A stretch of 64,000 nucleotides of DNA from Tetragonia tetragonoides (Eukaryota; Streptophyta; Magnoliopsida; Caryophyllales; Aizoaceae). This document shows positions 12,501 to 23,362 of the stretch, in pieces. The stretch lies in the NCBI GenBank assembly GCA_038025085.1, contig CM076147.1, forward strand, positions 31,780,766-31,844,765, read 5' to 3'. Under the pieces are notes generated by a model. The model made no database searches and was not told the origin of the DNA. It worked only from the letters and a program-made list of their open reading frames with translations. A program made the translations under genes and the position numbers. The stretch's first letter is position 1; each line of letters starts with the position of its first letter.

Positions 12501-13396
12501 TGTAGAACTCAGTCATCAATCCTTTAATAAGCAATTAGCTTGATAGACACATATCTTATGCTCCCTCCGTCTCATAATATAAGACAATTTCCCTAGTCAG
12601 AGATTTAGTAAGCTTTATCCACATCTTTTTACCATAATTCATAAAGCATTTCCCCAAAATTACAACCCACAAAAGCAAATATAGCACTCTCTCCATCCAC
12701 CAAGTATTGTCTTTAAACAGAGGAAAATACGTCGAAAACACATTGTCATTTTAGGAGTCCAATGCCAAAAAATGAATGCAAACTCAAAAACTACCCTCAA
12801 CAATTGATTGTAGTTAACTTTAATTGCAGTTAATGTTGCTCCTCATTTCTGAAACTGATTATACTCAGTTTACTATGTGCTACATTTTCCAAAAGTTAAA
12901 CCAATACTTGCAGTATAACATAATTTTATTTTATATTTTTGTGGAAATAGTCCGGTATGCATTTTCTGATAACTGATTCATGGAATATTATTAGGTGCAC
13001 TAATAGAGAGTACAAAATTAAGTGAAATTCAAATAAGAGGTGATTTCTTCAACTATGAACATTGTTATGATCACAATTCACATCAATAACTGCGCTAAAA
13101 AACTTAAATTGGACAAAAATAAAGATGAGAAACCCTTACAATTTCTCTAGTCCCATGAACGCAATATTGTAAGAAGACGAATAAATCACCGGTGCCTGAA
13201 AAAACATGAAACTCATTAGAAAATTCAATGTTTAAACTCACAAATTAGATAATAGTACAGATTTAAAAATTCGAATTCGCAAAATCATTGAATAAAAGTA
13301 TACCTTAGAAAGAGGAACATCAAAGTAGAGCTTACTGGAGAGAATTCGATTATGGCGAAGAGTTTCAGCTTCGGTTGAAGATGACGACGACGACAT
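3575..13396 (-). CDS. HDA2: Histone deacetylase, class IV / HDA2-like (13 exons)
   Basis: This zinc-dependent lysine deacetylase belongs to the HDAC11-like class IV and matches plant HDA2. My exon model (minus strand) is 13396-13304, 13195-13140, 10356-10239, 10063-10001, 8690-8622, 8502-8336, 7897-7833, 7749-7703, 6479-6435, 6342-6292, 5456-5370, 4232-4145, 3687-3575. The sum is 1062 nt, 353 codons plus TAA, with GT-AG at every junction and no internal stop. Catalytic features are present: tandem His in GGGFHHC (residues 154-160), DLDAHQGNG (194-202, zinc ligands D196 and H198), YNAGTDILDGDPLG (D276) and SGGY (Y319). The length is close to the usual 350-390 residues. It should remove acetyl groups from lysines on histones or other proteins; plant HDA2 substrates are poorly known. 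Introns 2, 4, 6 and 8 are long; introns 2 and 6 carry recognisable insertions. A LINE sits 127 bp upstream of the ATG. The gene looks functional at sequence level. Confidence 0.95.
7926..8242. mobile_element. 317-bp MULE-type MITE with CGGCC-rich core (HDA2 intron 6)
   Basis: A perfect 9-bp duplication, gatattaac, flanks it (7917-7925 and 8243-8251). The ends are catggttccaaat and, in reverse complement, atggtattaaat, an imperfect inverted repeat. The core is a short-period array of tatcggcc and gtatcggccata units, unusually CpG-rich for an intron. It lies between exon 7 (starts 7897) and exon 6 (ends 8336) and leaves the splice sites intact. Confidence 0.8.
10558..10995 (-). other. Open 145-codon frame in a less AT-rich patch, possibly organellar
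   Basis: The patch sits in HDA2 intron 2 and is clearly less AT-rich than its surroundings. It is open on both strands for part of its length. I do not recognise the product, and there is no ATG context or promoter that argues for expression. Because a plastid tRNA fragment lies about 95 bp away, the likeliest explanation is transferred organelle DNA. This is inference only. Confidence 0.35.
11089..11171 (+). pseudogene. trnA-UGC: Plastid trnA-UGC 5' exon and intron start (nuclear plastid DNA)
   Basis: The sequence begins ggggatatagctcacttggt and continues through the anticodon-side end of the 5' exon (to about 11124). It then runs into attacgggttgg and tctaattgtccaggc, which matches the start of the plastid trnA-UGC group II intron as I remember it. 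Several substitutions are visible and the match stops near 11171. The 3' exon is absent, so this cannot be a working tRNA. It lies in HDA2 intron 2. Confidence 0.75.
11895..12185. mobile_element. 291-bp Tourist-like MITE (HDA2 intron 2)
   Basis: The left part reads gtggtgtttac, then caatcattttatag; the right end is the inverted equivalent (ctataaaatgattg, then taaataaacgagcccc). A 3-bp tag flanks both ends (11892-11894 and 12186-12188). A (TGCAT)n-like run at 12138-12162 lies within the right arm. It is non-coding. Confidence 0.65.
12563..12590 (+). repeat. Stowaway-type terminus (solo end)
   Basis: The motif ctccctccgtctcataatat is the typical end of Stowaway MITEs. No clear inverted partner was found within the next few hundred bases, so this is a remnant in HDA2 intron 2. 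Confidence 0.5.
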
Positions 13397-13563
13397 TTTT
13401 CGGAGGAGAGAGAAAATGCCAGGTAAAGAGAGATAGAAGCTCAAGTTTGCAATGGTGAAACGACGACTGCGTGTGGTTTTGTCACCAGTTCTCTACCCCG
13501 CCGGTAAACGGTGAACACTGAATTTTATTTTATTTTTTTTATATAGGTAAGGAAGAAGTGGAA

Positions 13564-16500
13564 TTAGGAGCGCCTCCTTTCGAGGGTGGCTCCTAACTGA
13601 TCCGCAAAAAGCAAATTGTCAAGCTCCGCAGTAAAAGATTGATTCCAAATAAACTCATTTCTAGTCGTATGTCCACGATTTGCAAACCAGTCTGCTACGC
13701 TATTTCCTTCTCTAAATATATGATTAATAATTGCCGGGTGACAGGTGGCTAAGAATTTCCTAGCGTCTACAATGATATTGTGTATAGTCCATGATAGTGT
13801 AATTTCTCCTCGCATTGCTTGAATGACAATGGAGTTGTCTCCTTCCATCTGGATATATTTAAACCCATTTTCGACTACTGCTTTGATTCCGTCGCGCATG
13901 GCTGTAGCTTCTGCTATAAGGATTGAGGTGTGACCAAGGTTTCTTGCACCTCCTTGAATGAAGTTGACGTGGTGGTCACGTAAGACAAATCCAGCTGCAG
14001 CACCATCCTTATTGAGTGACCAATCAAAATTAACTTTGACGTAAATAAGAGGGGGAGAGGACCACCGAACTAAGTCCCTACAAATTACTTTCTTAGTTGT
14101 TGTCTTGTGCTCATCTGAGCCATCAATCGGATCAACCTTCATTCGAATTTCCCATTCCTTATGACAACTAGAGGCTCTGAAGAAGGTGCGTAAAATGTTG
14201 GGTTCGATGGAATTGAAAACCTTGTCGTTCCTATCTTTCCAAAGGCTCCATAACAGATAAACACATTTGTTGAAACCATTATTTCCCATGTGTCGATTGA
14301 CTCTAAAAGAATGCAACCAATCAATTAGTCGGTGTGTGGGGCCATCTGTATTGAGCCAACCGTCTTCTAAGACCTTATTCCAGAGTTGCGAGGCAACAGG
14401 ACATATCACAAATAAGTGGTCAATTGACTCTTCATCGGCATCGCATAGAGGACATTCGTCTGGGAGTTGAAGACCTTTGCGACGAAGATTAGAACGTACA
14501 GGGAGAGAGTTGCGAAGTATTTGCCAGAGAAAAATCTTAATTTTAGGATTAATATCAAGCTTCCAAACCCATTTGTAGATCCAACTGTCCTTTGAGTCTA
14601 CATCAAGACCATGTGCCAACCACGTAGCTGTTTTCGTAGAGAAAACACCATCTCCTGTAAGCCCCCAACATAACTCGTCATCAATGTCGTGAAATGGTAT
14701 GGGAGTACCTTCAATCATGTTGACAATAACTGTAGGAAGGAATCGCTTAAGTTCAATGACATTCCATGTTCTATTACCGTTAATGAATTTGCTAACCCGA
14801 CAGTTGCGTTCTGAAATGTTATCTATGTCAAGATTTGTCATTTCCGCAATAGTCTTATGGTGACACCACCGATCAAACCAAAAGTTTATACGTTTACCAT
14901 TTCCGAGCTTCCACCTCAACCCTTTTTGTAAAAGAGGTCGACATTTAAGGATATTTTTCCATGCCCATGAGGATAAACTCGAAACTTTGCAGTCAAAGAA
15001 ACCATTGCTTTTTAGATATTTGGCCGAAATAGTTTTGACCCAAAGATTATCAGGTTCTGAAAGTATTTTCCAAGAAAGCTTACATATGAAGGCTTGATTG
15101 GTAGCCCCTGCTTTACGCAATCCAAGACCCCCAGCATTTTTAGGCTTGCAAACAGAATCCCACGCGACCATTGGGATACCTTTTCCATCCGTGCCTTTTT
15201 TCCAGAAAAAATTTCTATTAATTCTATCCAGTTCCTCCGTGGTTTTCGTAGGTAGTTGGAAGCATTGCATAGTATGTGAAGGTATGGATTCCAAATTGGC
15301 TTGTATCAACACCGTACGTCCCGCTTTAGATAAGGAGTTGGCAGCCCACGAATTCATTCTACTGCTAGCCTTTGAGAGTAAATCTGAAAAGGCATTAGCG
15401 TCAACTTTCCCGCTGAAAATGGGGCATCCCAGATACTTTCCCAAGTTGTTCTGTTGAGGAATACTAAAATGAGAGGCTACCATTTGCTTTACTGGTTCTG
15501 TTACACTCCTAGAAAAGGTAATAGTCGATTTATGATAATTAATTAGCTGACCGGACTGATTACAAAATTGGTCTAGTAGGGTTTTAATTGTTGAGCAAGC
15601 CTCTCTAGTAGCTTTACATATTAGTAGACTATCATCGGCAAACATTAGACAAGGTAGAAGCGGTGCATTGTTATCAATCTTAATTCCAATACCCAACTTG
15701 CGATCATTAGCCTTGGAAATAATTCTGTTGATAAGCACATCCATGCAAAGGATAAAGAGATACGGAGATAGTGGGTCTCCTTGTCGCAAGCCTCTCGAAG
15801 GTGAGAAAGGGGCTTGCGCCTCATCATTAACAAGGACAAAATAGGAGACTGAAGTAACACATTCTCGGATCCACTCAATCCATGTATCACTAAATCCTAA
15901 TTGTTTTAAGCATTGGAAAAGAAAATCTCATTCTATTCTGTCATAAGCTTTTTCCATATCAAGTTTAATCGCCATCCATCCTTTCTTTGCTTTCGAGTTC
16001 TTAAAGGTGTTCATAACTTTGTGTGCTAACAGAATATTATCATGAATAGATCTTCCTGGTATAAAAGCTCCTTGATACGGGCTAACGAGTTTATCAAGAA
16101 GAGGGCGTAGCCTGTTAACGAGAACTTTAGTTATTATTTTGACTAATGTGTTACATAGGCTAATAGATCGGAAATGACTTGTTGTGATAGGGTTAGGGAC
16201 TTTTGGAATAAGAGCTATGAAAGTATGATTAATTTCTTTTAGCATTTTCTTGTGGTGGAAAAAGGCTTTCACGGCTTCGCAAGTTTCCTGTCCAACAATA
16301 TTCCAATAATGTTGGAAAAAACCCGCCCCAAAGCCATTAGGCCCTGGGGATTTGTGCGGATTCATTTGGAAAACAGCAATCTTGATTTCTTCATCTGTCA
16401 AAGGGGCCGTAAGCAGGAGATTATCTTCATCGGAAACACGTCTTTGTACATCTGGTAGAGGAGGGGGACAACGATTCCTAACTTCCGTGGACAAACGCTT

Positions 16501-16734
16501 TTTAAAATCAGTGAAAATATGATGCTTTACGAGCGATGCATCCTCCAACCATGCTCCTGCACTATCTCTTATTCTAACGATATTTCTACATTTCTTCCTA
16601 GAGTTATGGAATTTTTGAAAATAGGATGAGTTTCTATCACCGTCTACTAACCATTTCTTTTTTGAGATTTTACTCCAGTATTTTTGGTTGAAAAGAAGCA
16701 ATTTTTCTCGCTGTAAAAGTAGTCTATTGAACAT
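13564..16734 (-). pseudogene. LINE reverse transcriptase, zf-RVT and RNase H
   Basis: The N-terminal RT part (16734-15928) contains NPHKSPGPNGFGAGFFQ and PYQGAFIPGRSIHDN. It stops at a TGA just after AYDRIE, where a Trp codon is normal. The next frame (open from about 15890) continues with LRQGDPLSPYLF and the catalytic FADDSLL. A Cys-rich zinc-binding region follows (CPLCDADEESIDHLF). The C-terminal RNase H-like domain has Asp in VNFDWS, Glu in IAEATAMRDG, Asp in MEGDNS and Asp in NSVADW. The family copies its RNA by target-primed reverse transcription. The interruption makes this copy defective. Confidence 0.9.
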
Positions 16735-16763
16735 TTCCTTATGATTATTATAGCGAGGGTTAG

Positions 16764-17711
16764 CTAAAATTGCATTTTCTGCATATTTAAGTTTTTCATA
16801 ATTTTCTGAGAGCTTGGTATGATTGTTGCCATAGTATTTTTTGCTCCACTGTTTGAATTCTCCTTAATTAGTCTTAGTTTCTTAGCTATTCTGTACATTC
16901 TGGAACCTTGAATATTTTGTTTCCAACTGCTTGAAACAACTCGAGATGAATCCTTATTGGTGGTCCATAGCGGTTGGAAACGAAATGGCTTTCCTTTGGA
17001 GGCGTTGAGTGGCTCTGTGATAATACATATAGGGGCATGATCTGAACATGTAAATTGTCCATGATGAACCATACTATTAGGGTAGAGCTGTGCCCAGTCA
17101 TTTCTAGCCAAAGCTCTATCCAACCTTTCTAGGATCAAATCACCATTGATTTCTCGCTTCCAGGTAAAAGGATTTCCATCATAGGAAGTGTTTCAAAGTT
17201 GAGTTGGGTACAAAAATTGTTAATTCTTTGAAATCTGTAAGGGTGAGGTTGATAGCCTCCGGTTTTATCATCTCTTGAACTTAGTTCATTAAAAATCTCC
17301 CACAATGCACCAAGGTAAAGTGGTAGCATTGTGGAGCACTTTAAGCTCATTCCATAAATTATCTTTATCCTCTTCACGTGCTGGTGCATAAACGCCCGTT
17401 ACAACAGACGTTCTATTTAGTTGGAGGTCACATACTTCTAGTGAAATAAGTCTGCTAGTTTTTAAAATGATTTTTGCACTAATATTAGTTTGATTCCAAA
17501 GAACCCAGATACCTCCTGAGTGATTAACAGGGTCTACAAAATCATAAAATTCATAGCCAAGACGACGAATAAGACGGCTAGAGTTTGAGGGACTAATCAT
17601 TGTTTCTAGCACAAATAAAATGTCTGGATTGAGCGTCCTTCGTAAAAATTGTAATTCGCCAGCGGCAGGAGCTTTTTTAGCTCCCTGAATGTTCCAACAA
17701 AGGATCTTCAT
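16764..17711 (-). pseudogene. LINE AP endonuclease domain, frameshifted
   Basis: The ATG at 17711 opens with MKILCWNIQGAKK, the usual start of an L1 ORF2 endonuclease. ILFVLET holds the conserved Glu and CIVGDF the later motif. Frameshifts occur near 17290 and 17170. The last part (17138-16764) includes LDRALAR and CSDHAPI, which carries the catalytic Asp-His pair. A further shift near 16850 precedes the RT frame. The family nicks target DNA to prime reverse transcription. The ATG overlaps the upstream stop as ATGA. Confidence 0.88.
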
Positions 17712-20700
17712 TTATAAACTAAACGGATGAGAAATTTTCTTCTATATGATGCTTGAACATGTATTTCGCTGCTTGAGCAGGTTTTCATCAGGTATTGCAA
17801 GGAGAAATACCATGCATAGACAAGGGGTTGCATGAGTGAAGAGATTTCTACCAATGCCAACACCAAAATCAAAGGCATAGAAAAGTTTGCAACAACCAAG
17901 GTTTTATAGCATATAGACGGCCATAATAAGACTGAAGGGCAAAATAACAAGAACCCATAAGTTTGCACAAGTCGGAAGTGCCTAGAAAAAAAATACTTTA
18001 CCCTTACGGATATTAGTATGCATAAGAAGTCATCATGTTTAGGAAACATAGACCAGCAGAGTAAAAGTGAGCGTGATACAAGGAAAAATTTCAGAGACAG
18101 ATTTTCCAGTTCATTCACAAAAAAAATCTCCACTTAAGGAGAATCATTAGTTCAAAGCCAGTTTCCAGAACATGGATTGCAGAGGCAGTAGTCCAAACAG
18201 ACAAAGCATAGATCTGTAAAACAAAGACCTTGAAAAAATAATATTGTACCATACCAATGGTCCAAAAAGCAATAGCGTCATCATATCTAGCTACTTCAAC
18301 CAGATATATTAGCCATAGTACAAGTAAATATATTATAAAAGGGAACAAATAATACCCAATAAATAAGTCGATAACACCCGTTTCATTTCTTGAGAAGGTT
18401 CTGTAATCAGTGACAATAGAGATGCTTGGATCCATATTAGTCTGCTCTAGCAAAGCCAAGACATCCCTGCATTTGAATATAGGTTCCAGTAGAACATATG
18501 TTTCAGCCTGAGACCAAGGTCTCCAGGAAGTAGTGAGTTTCGTTTGATAGAATCCTCGGAGTAGATTAATCATTAGCACTAAAGATGCCAAGGGCCTAAT
18601 GCAATTGAGTATCACCGCATCTTTGTCTAGCACAAGAGAATGAATAGTATGCAAACAGTGGCTAAAGGATAGCCAATGAAAGCAGGTGCAATCTGAAGAA
18701 GAGTTCAATAGAGCGATTTTCATAACCCATTTATGCAGTTCACAGTTTCTGTTGGATCCCCGCTTAAGGAGAAGCATTGGTTCAAAACCATTAGAAATGT
18801 GACCGCGAAAATAGGGTGGCAGTGTGGCAAAGAAATTAGACATTGGTTTAGTACCAATGAAGTGGCAGGCGGAGCCTATTATGCGCACAGAAACATTTTC
18901 AGTTGAGAGATTGCAGGTAATCAAAGGGCTAGCAACAATTTCCAGAGCACACTTCAAAAAACCACAAACATAATCAAGACAGTTTTCCACTGTTTCATTA
19001 CAAAAGAAGGGAAACCATCCAGGCAGAATACTACAAGCTAGGACACTGCACACACAATTAGAGCCATAAATGAAAACACACCAGACCAATGCATAAATCT
19101 CTTCCTTCACTATACAAAAGTCTTCAAATAATAATAGTCTGCTAGACCAGAAGATGGGTCGGTCGACTACAATGACGCACGCAACAATGCAGTGAGTAAA
19201 AACCAGCCCAAAACAATACCGTACACAAGACCAATGCTGAGAAAAACCAAATATAAAAGATGCACCAAATAAACTTGGACTAGTGCTAAACCACAAAAGT
19301 TTAGCTGGGGACATTGAGATAGTTGATGTAAAGGTATTTTTCCTTGAGAGGTCATGAAGCCAGAACCAGACAAGAAAAAGTAGTTCAATAGTAACAGTGC
19401 AAAGATGTTCATTATGAAATTGCTGCCAATGAGTATGAAAAGGCAAGGGACATTTGAGCATGCAAACCGTTTGCCAGAAAATAATGCTGCAAAGAGGCAC
19501 CAGAACTAGTGTAGATAGTTTCATAGTTTTGACATATATACTTTTCCAATCTGACACCTTGCACGGGTAACTAACAAGATTACTAGTGTCCATACTTAAT
19601 GAGTACTTTATCAATCTAAACCTCCACTTAAGAAGAATTGTTGCTTCAATGTTAAAGGAATAGAAGCAGATAGAGAAACAGTAGGTCTTTAAAATTCTAG
19701 AACACCAAATCACATTGACAAACTGACCATAATACATGTCAAAGCAAAAATCTCATAGGACACAAAAAGTATATCAGTAGCATAGGAATGCAAAATGGTA
19801 ACAAAAGTGCACTTTAGAGCCAAAGGGTAGTAAACCCAATCAACACAAATCCTAAACGGAAAACTTGAGTTCCTGGAAAACAAAAGTTGTCCCAACAGGC
19901 TATTAAAAGCAAACAAATAGTGAGCCACAAGAACCAGCCCATCAAAATGAATGCTTACTCTCACAAGAGATTGACAAGCTCTAGAAGAGCGACCAAGAGA
20001 AAATTGTTGGATCTTACACTTAAGAGAAAGGTACGGGTTGAAAAGTGAGACACTAGGAAGAAAAATGATGGTTGTGGAAACAAGAGTTGGATGAAAGAGG
20101 TACTGGTAGACAATGAGAATGACCCAAAGGTGACCACCAAACCGGTGAAGAGCAACCTCCCTCCCCAGGGATGTCAAAGAGTGAGTTGGGTTCAATTGGC
20201 AAAGCAAGTAGCCAAAACAAGCAAAAATCTTTATTATAAGTACTATCTGCTCTAATTTAAAAAAACCATAGCCAAAAAACCAGGCAGTCAAAGCAAAGCC
20301 CAGACAATAAGATACAGAAGGAAAAGATATACCAACAAATTGCTGATTGCATTTAAAAACGCAGAAACCCACATTTTCCTCCAACACAAATTGATGAACT
20401 CTAGATTTAGACTCCTTCTTCTCCAAAATATATCCCTTGTCAGATGAATTGAGGGAGACTACTTGCTGCTGAGAATCAATTTTGTACCAAACACACAACA
20501 ATGGATTCCTTGTCGAAATCCAAATTACTGATTTAAAAACGAACGGATGGTGGTTTCTCACCCTTTGGTTTGATCGGAATAAGGGCGGTGACAGAAAAGG
20601 GGGGCTAGGGTTTTTTCGATTGTGAAAGGGCTTCGCTTTCAGGGGAAGCTTTATTTTCTTTTTTTGGTGTTTGGCATAGAGGCCGGACAGTGAGGGCTTT

Positions 20701-20840
20701 CGTGGACATTGGATTGATCGGGGAGGGGGGCGGCACAGGGTGGTTGAATGGTGGTGGTAAGTTGGCGAGCGAAGGCTGATGTAAGGTCGAGGGTCGGGGG
20801 GCTTCCTTTTCGGGTGGGTCTTCACTTTCTCTTTCATCAT
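17708..20840 (-). CDS. LINE ORF1 region: three overlapping unrecognised frames
   Basis: Minus-strand frames 20840-19710 (376 codons from the ATG 13 nt inside the element), 19737-18115 (540 codons) and 18133-17708 (141 codons) overlap by 28, 19 and then 4 nt with the endonuclease frame. Together they are open for about 3.1 kb. The N-terminus is basic and Pro-rich (KTHPKRKPPDPRP), as expected of a nucleic-acid-binding protein. The rest is rich in Phe, Leu, Cys and Trp. I see none of the RRM or CCHC signatures typical of plant LINE ORF1. A degenerate motif ending LLKWRF recurs. It may be one ORF1 split by two frameshifts, or a stop-depleted non-coding leader. Not recognised. Confidence 0.45.
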
Positions 20841-20868
20841 CCTTCTTTTTTTTCGGTGAATACTGAAT

Positions 20869-21105
20869 ATGTCTTTGCTTAGTTGATTCTTGTTTTTTGG
20901 GTGTTTTTTTTTCTTTCTTTTTTTTTTTTTTTTTTTGGGGTGGACGTTGATTATATACATGTTCTAAATCTAAGGGCTTATGTGTCAATCTTTGGGGAAA
21001 ACAACCGAACCAAACTACGTGTCAATATTTATTCGTTGATGAGATTTCGGCGTCCACTAAAACAACCAAACCAAACAAACTACGTGTTAAGCTTTGTTCG
21101 TTAAA
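20869..21105. other. Former HDA2 5' flank, displaced by the LINE
   Basis: Before the LINE inserted, this sequence was contiguous with 13523. It would then have been the proximal upstream region of HDA2. It contains a long T/G-rich run (20908-20940). No TATA box can be assigned with confidence. Confidence 0.45.
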
Positions 21106-21294
21106 GAGTCTCCGTCCCATAATATAGGTCGTTTGAGGTAATGGTAAATAAAAGTAGAATGGGTAAAAACTAATAAATACTTTATTCAACACCAAAAAAT
21201 AATATAAAAATAAATACTTTATCGAAATTCTAAAGTGACTAATATAGAAAAAAACCAATTTTTTAAAACGGCTTATATTGTGAGACGGAGGGAG
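21106..21294. mobile_element. Stowaway-like MITE, about 190 bp
   Basis: The left end has tctccgtcccataatat; the right end has atattgtgagacggaggg followed by ag and ta. These are the inverted termini of the common plant Stowaway type. The interior is AT-rich and non-coding. Confidence 0.7.
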
Positions 21295-21323
21295 TAGCAT
21301 CTAGCAGGTATTGTTTGGACTTA

Positions 21324-21629
21324 GGCCCTATTCTTTTCGTCGTTTCTATGCTGCATTCCATTCCGTTTCGCACCGCACCGCAATTTCCGTTCCGTTCCGC
21401 ACCACACCGCAATTTCCGTTCCGTTCTGCACCGCACTGTAATTTCCGTTCCGTTCCGCACCACACTAGTTATATTTATTGTTCCATTCCGTCCCGCGCTA
21501 CAATTTCCGTTCCGTTCCGTACCGCGCTGCAATTTCCGTTCCGTTCCGCATCGCGCTGCAATTTCCGTTCCGTTCCGTTCCGTTCTGTTCCTCACCGTCC
21601 CGCATCATTCCGTTGACGAGAACAGGGCC
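21324..21629. mobile_element. 306-bp Tourist-like MITE with TTCCGTTCCG array, copy 1
   Basis: The termini are ggccctattcttttc and gagaacagggcc, with TTA duplications at 21321-21323 and 21630-21632 (PIF/Harbinger type). The interior is an array of ttccgttccg units alternating with caccgc. The array is open in several frames on both strands purely because of the repeat; no protein is implied. Related copies lie at 26076-26257 and 44772-44993. Confidence 0.85.
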
Positions 21630-21632
21630 TTA

Positions 21633-22050
21633 GTCCATCGTGAATCAAGAAGACTAGTACAAATATTTAGGGATATAAAAAGTATATTTAAAAAAATTTA
21701 GTTCATTGGTTGATCATAGAACAAGTTCATACAGATTTTTGTACTTAATGTGAAGATTTGGGCTCCCAATGAGGATGGGAAGTTGGGCTAAAACATGCAT
21801 CTGGGCTCTACAGAGTAAGTTAGTCCAAAAATGTCAAATATGCAATTGAGTTTCACATTAGCTCTGTAGAGTACGAGAGATTATTGTATAGTTGAGGAAT
21901 ATTGCTCATTCTTCTCATAAAATAAATGGAGTTTACTCTAAATTCAAATTGATAATCTTCTATTTTGTGAGAGAGGGAGCAATAGTGCGGGATTACACAA
22001 TAATTTCTCGTACTATACACTTTAGTTTATTACTTTTTGTTTTTCTCCCA
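21633..22050. other. Intergenic, no gene seen
   Basis: AT-rich intergenic sequence with no supported coding or RNA feature. Confidence 0.6.
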
Positions 22051-22533
22051 CCTTAATATTCTTTTTATCAAAAAAAATAAATTATGAGAGTGTCTTACCA
22101 TAACTTTTAGTGAAACGAGTCACTTTTATTATCAAACAAATAAAAAAAATTGGGGTTTTGAAAAAGAAAAGAAAAAACATTGGAGCAATATAGAATAAAG
22201 GAAATTTAATTGTTGCAAAAGCTTAGAAATGAACAAAAACTGATACTTCATACTTGTTCATGAAAAAATATTACTTGTTTTTAAACACTTGTAACATTAA
22301 AAAAGAGTAATATTTTTTCATGAGCAAGTACGAAGTATCCATTTTTGTTCATTTCTAAGCTTTTGCAACAATTAAATTTCCTTTATTATATATTGCTCCA
22401 ATGTTTTTTCTTTTCTTTTTCAAAACCCTAATTTTTTTTTTATTTTGTATGATAATAAAAGTGACTCGTCTCACTGAAAGTTATGGTAAGACAGTCTCAT
22501 AATTATTATTTTTTGATAAAAAGAATATTAAGG
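22051..22533. repeat. 483-bp inverted repeat (long hairpin)
   Basis: ccttaatattctttttatca at 22051 is matched in reverse complement at 22514-22533. The arms, about 220 bp each, stay nearly complementary to a short loop near 22285-22300. Shared blocks include ttgttcatttctaagctttt and ggaaatttaattgttgcaa. No clear target duplication was found. It could be a foldback MITE or an inverted duplication. If transcribed, it would make a long double-stranded RNA. Confidence 0.85.
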
Positions 22534-22868
22534 TTGTGAGATTATTGGTGTTGTGTGTACTTTTCTGTTTAGCTTATTTTGTAATTCTTCTTCTTTAAGA
22601 TTTTACTTAAATAAAATACCCAATTATCAAAAAAAAATAATAAGTGATGATGTTACGGAGAAAATAATACTTATGGAGGAAAAATGTGGCACCCACGTAA
22701 GAAAAATCAATTAAATTAGGTATTATAACATGTTAGGAACATAGATTCTAAAATGGAATCTATTAAGTATTTTGAAAAGTATATAAGCCATACAAATTTA
22801 TGATGGTTTTATAAGTCAAAGTTGGTACTTACAACCTTTTATTATTATTATGATTATTGGGGTACACA

Positions 22869-23262
22869 CAGAGCCGTACCTGATATTTCGGAGGTCCTGG
22901 GCGAGATTTAAACATTAGGCCCTCGAAAAATTTAAATATTCTTTTGGAGGAAATTTTCAACCCCAATTTAGAAAACATGAAATACATTTTGAGTGGGAGC
23001 AATAATTAGTACAATAAAAAAGTGACACATAAGGAAACTTGCGTGCAATGGCCCAAAAAATACGAAGCGTGGGATTTGAATACCGACTAGCGCACTACTT
23101 GTGCCAAATATTGCAAGTTACATACCAGTTCAACTCTACACCTTTAATTAATCATTAAATATAATATTATCTATATATAACAGTTATGCGCGTAATTGGG
23201 CCCCCTTCTACAATGGGCCCTCGGCGGTTGCCCTTCCAGCCCTCCCATCTGAGGCGACTCTG
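22869..23262. mobile_element. 394-bp hAT-type element
   Basis: An exact 8-bp duplication, ggtacaca, flanks it (22861-22868 and 23263-23270). The ends cagagccgtacctga and, in reverse complement, cagagtcgcctcaga give an imperfect inverted repeat. It is non-coding and therefore non-autonomous. Confidence 0.82.
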
Positions 23263-23362
23263 GGTACACAAATCATTTTTCATTATTATCAGGTAGGTGG
23301 ATGTTCTTGTTTTTCCATTGCGTGAAGCCATCAAGGGAGATATAATTACTATTAATTGATTG

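Larger units (their letters stand above)
13524..20853 (-). mobile_element. L1-type LINE, about 7.3 kb
   Basis: The flanks cggtgaacactgaat (13509-13523) and cggtgaatactgaat (20854-20868) form a 15-bp target duplication with one mismatch. The A-rich 3' tail appears as a T-rich run at 13524-13546. Reading the minus strand, the order is an unrecognised ORF1 region (20840-17708), an AP-type endonuclease (from 17711), reverse transcriptase, a zinc-binding region and an RNase H domain (stop at 13564). This is the architecture of plant L1-clade LINEs with RNase H. The 5' end seems complete. The ORF2 frame has several frameshifts and at least one nonsense codon, so this copy is not autonomous. Confidence 0.9.

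Noticed and set aside
21263..21701. Long open frames on both strands rich in FRSVP or RNGTE repeats
   Set aside because: They arise from the TTCCGTTCCG array of a Tourist-like MITE. Being open in several frames at once is a period effect, not coding evidence.
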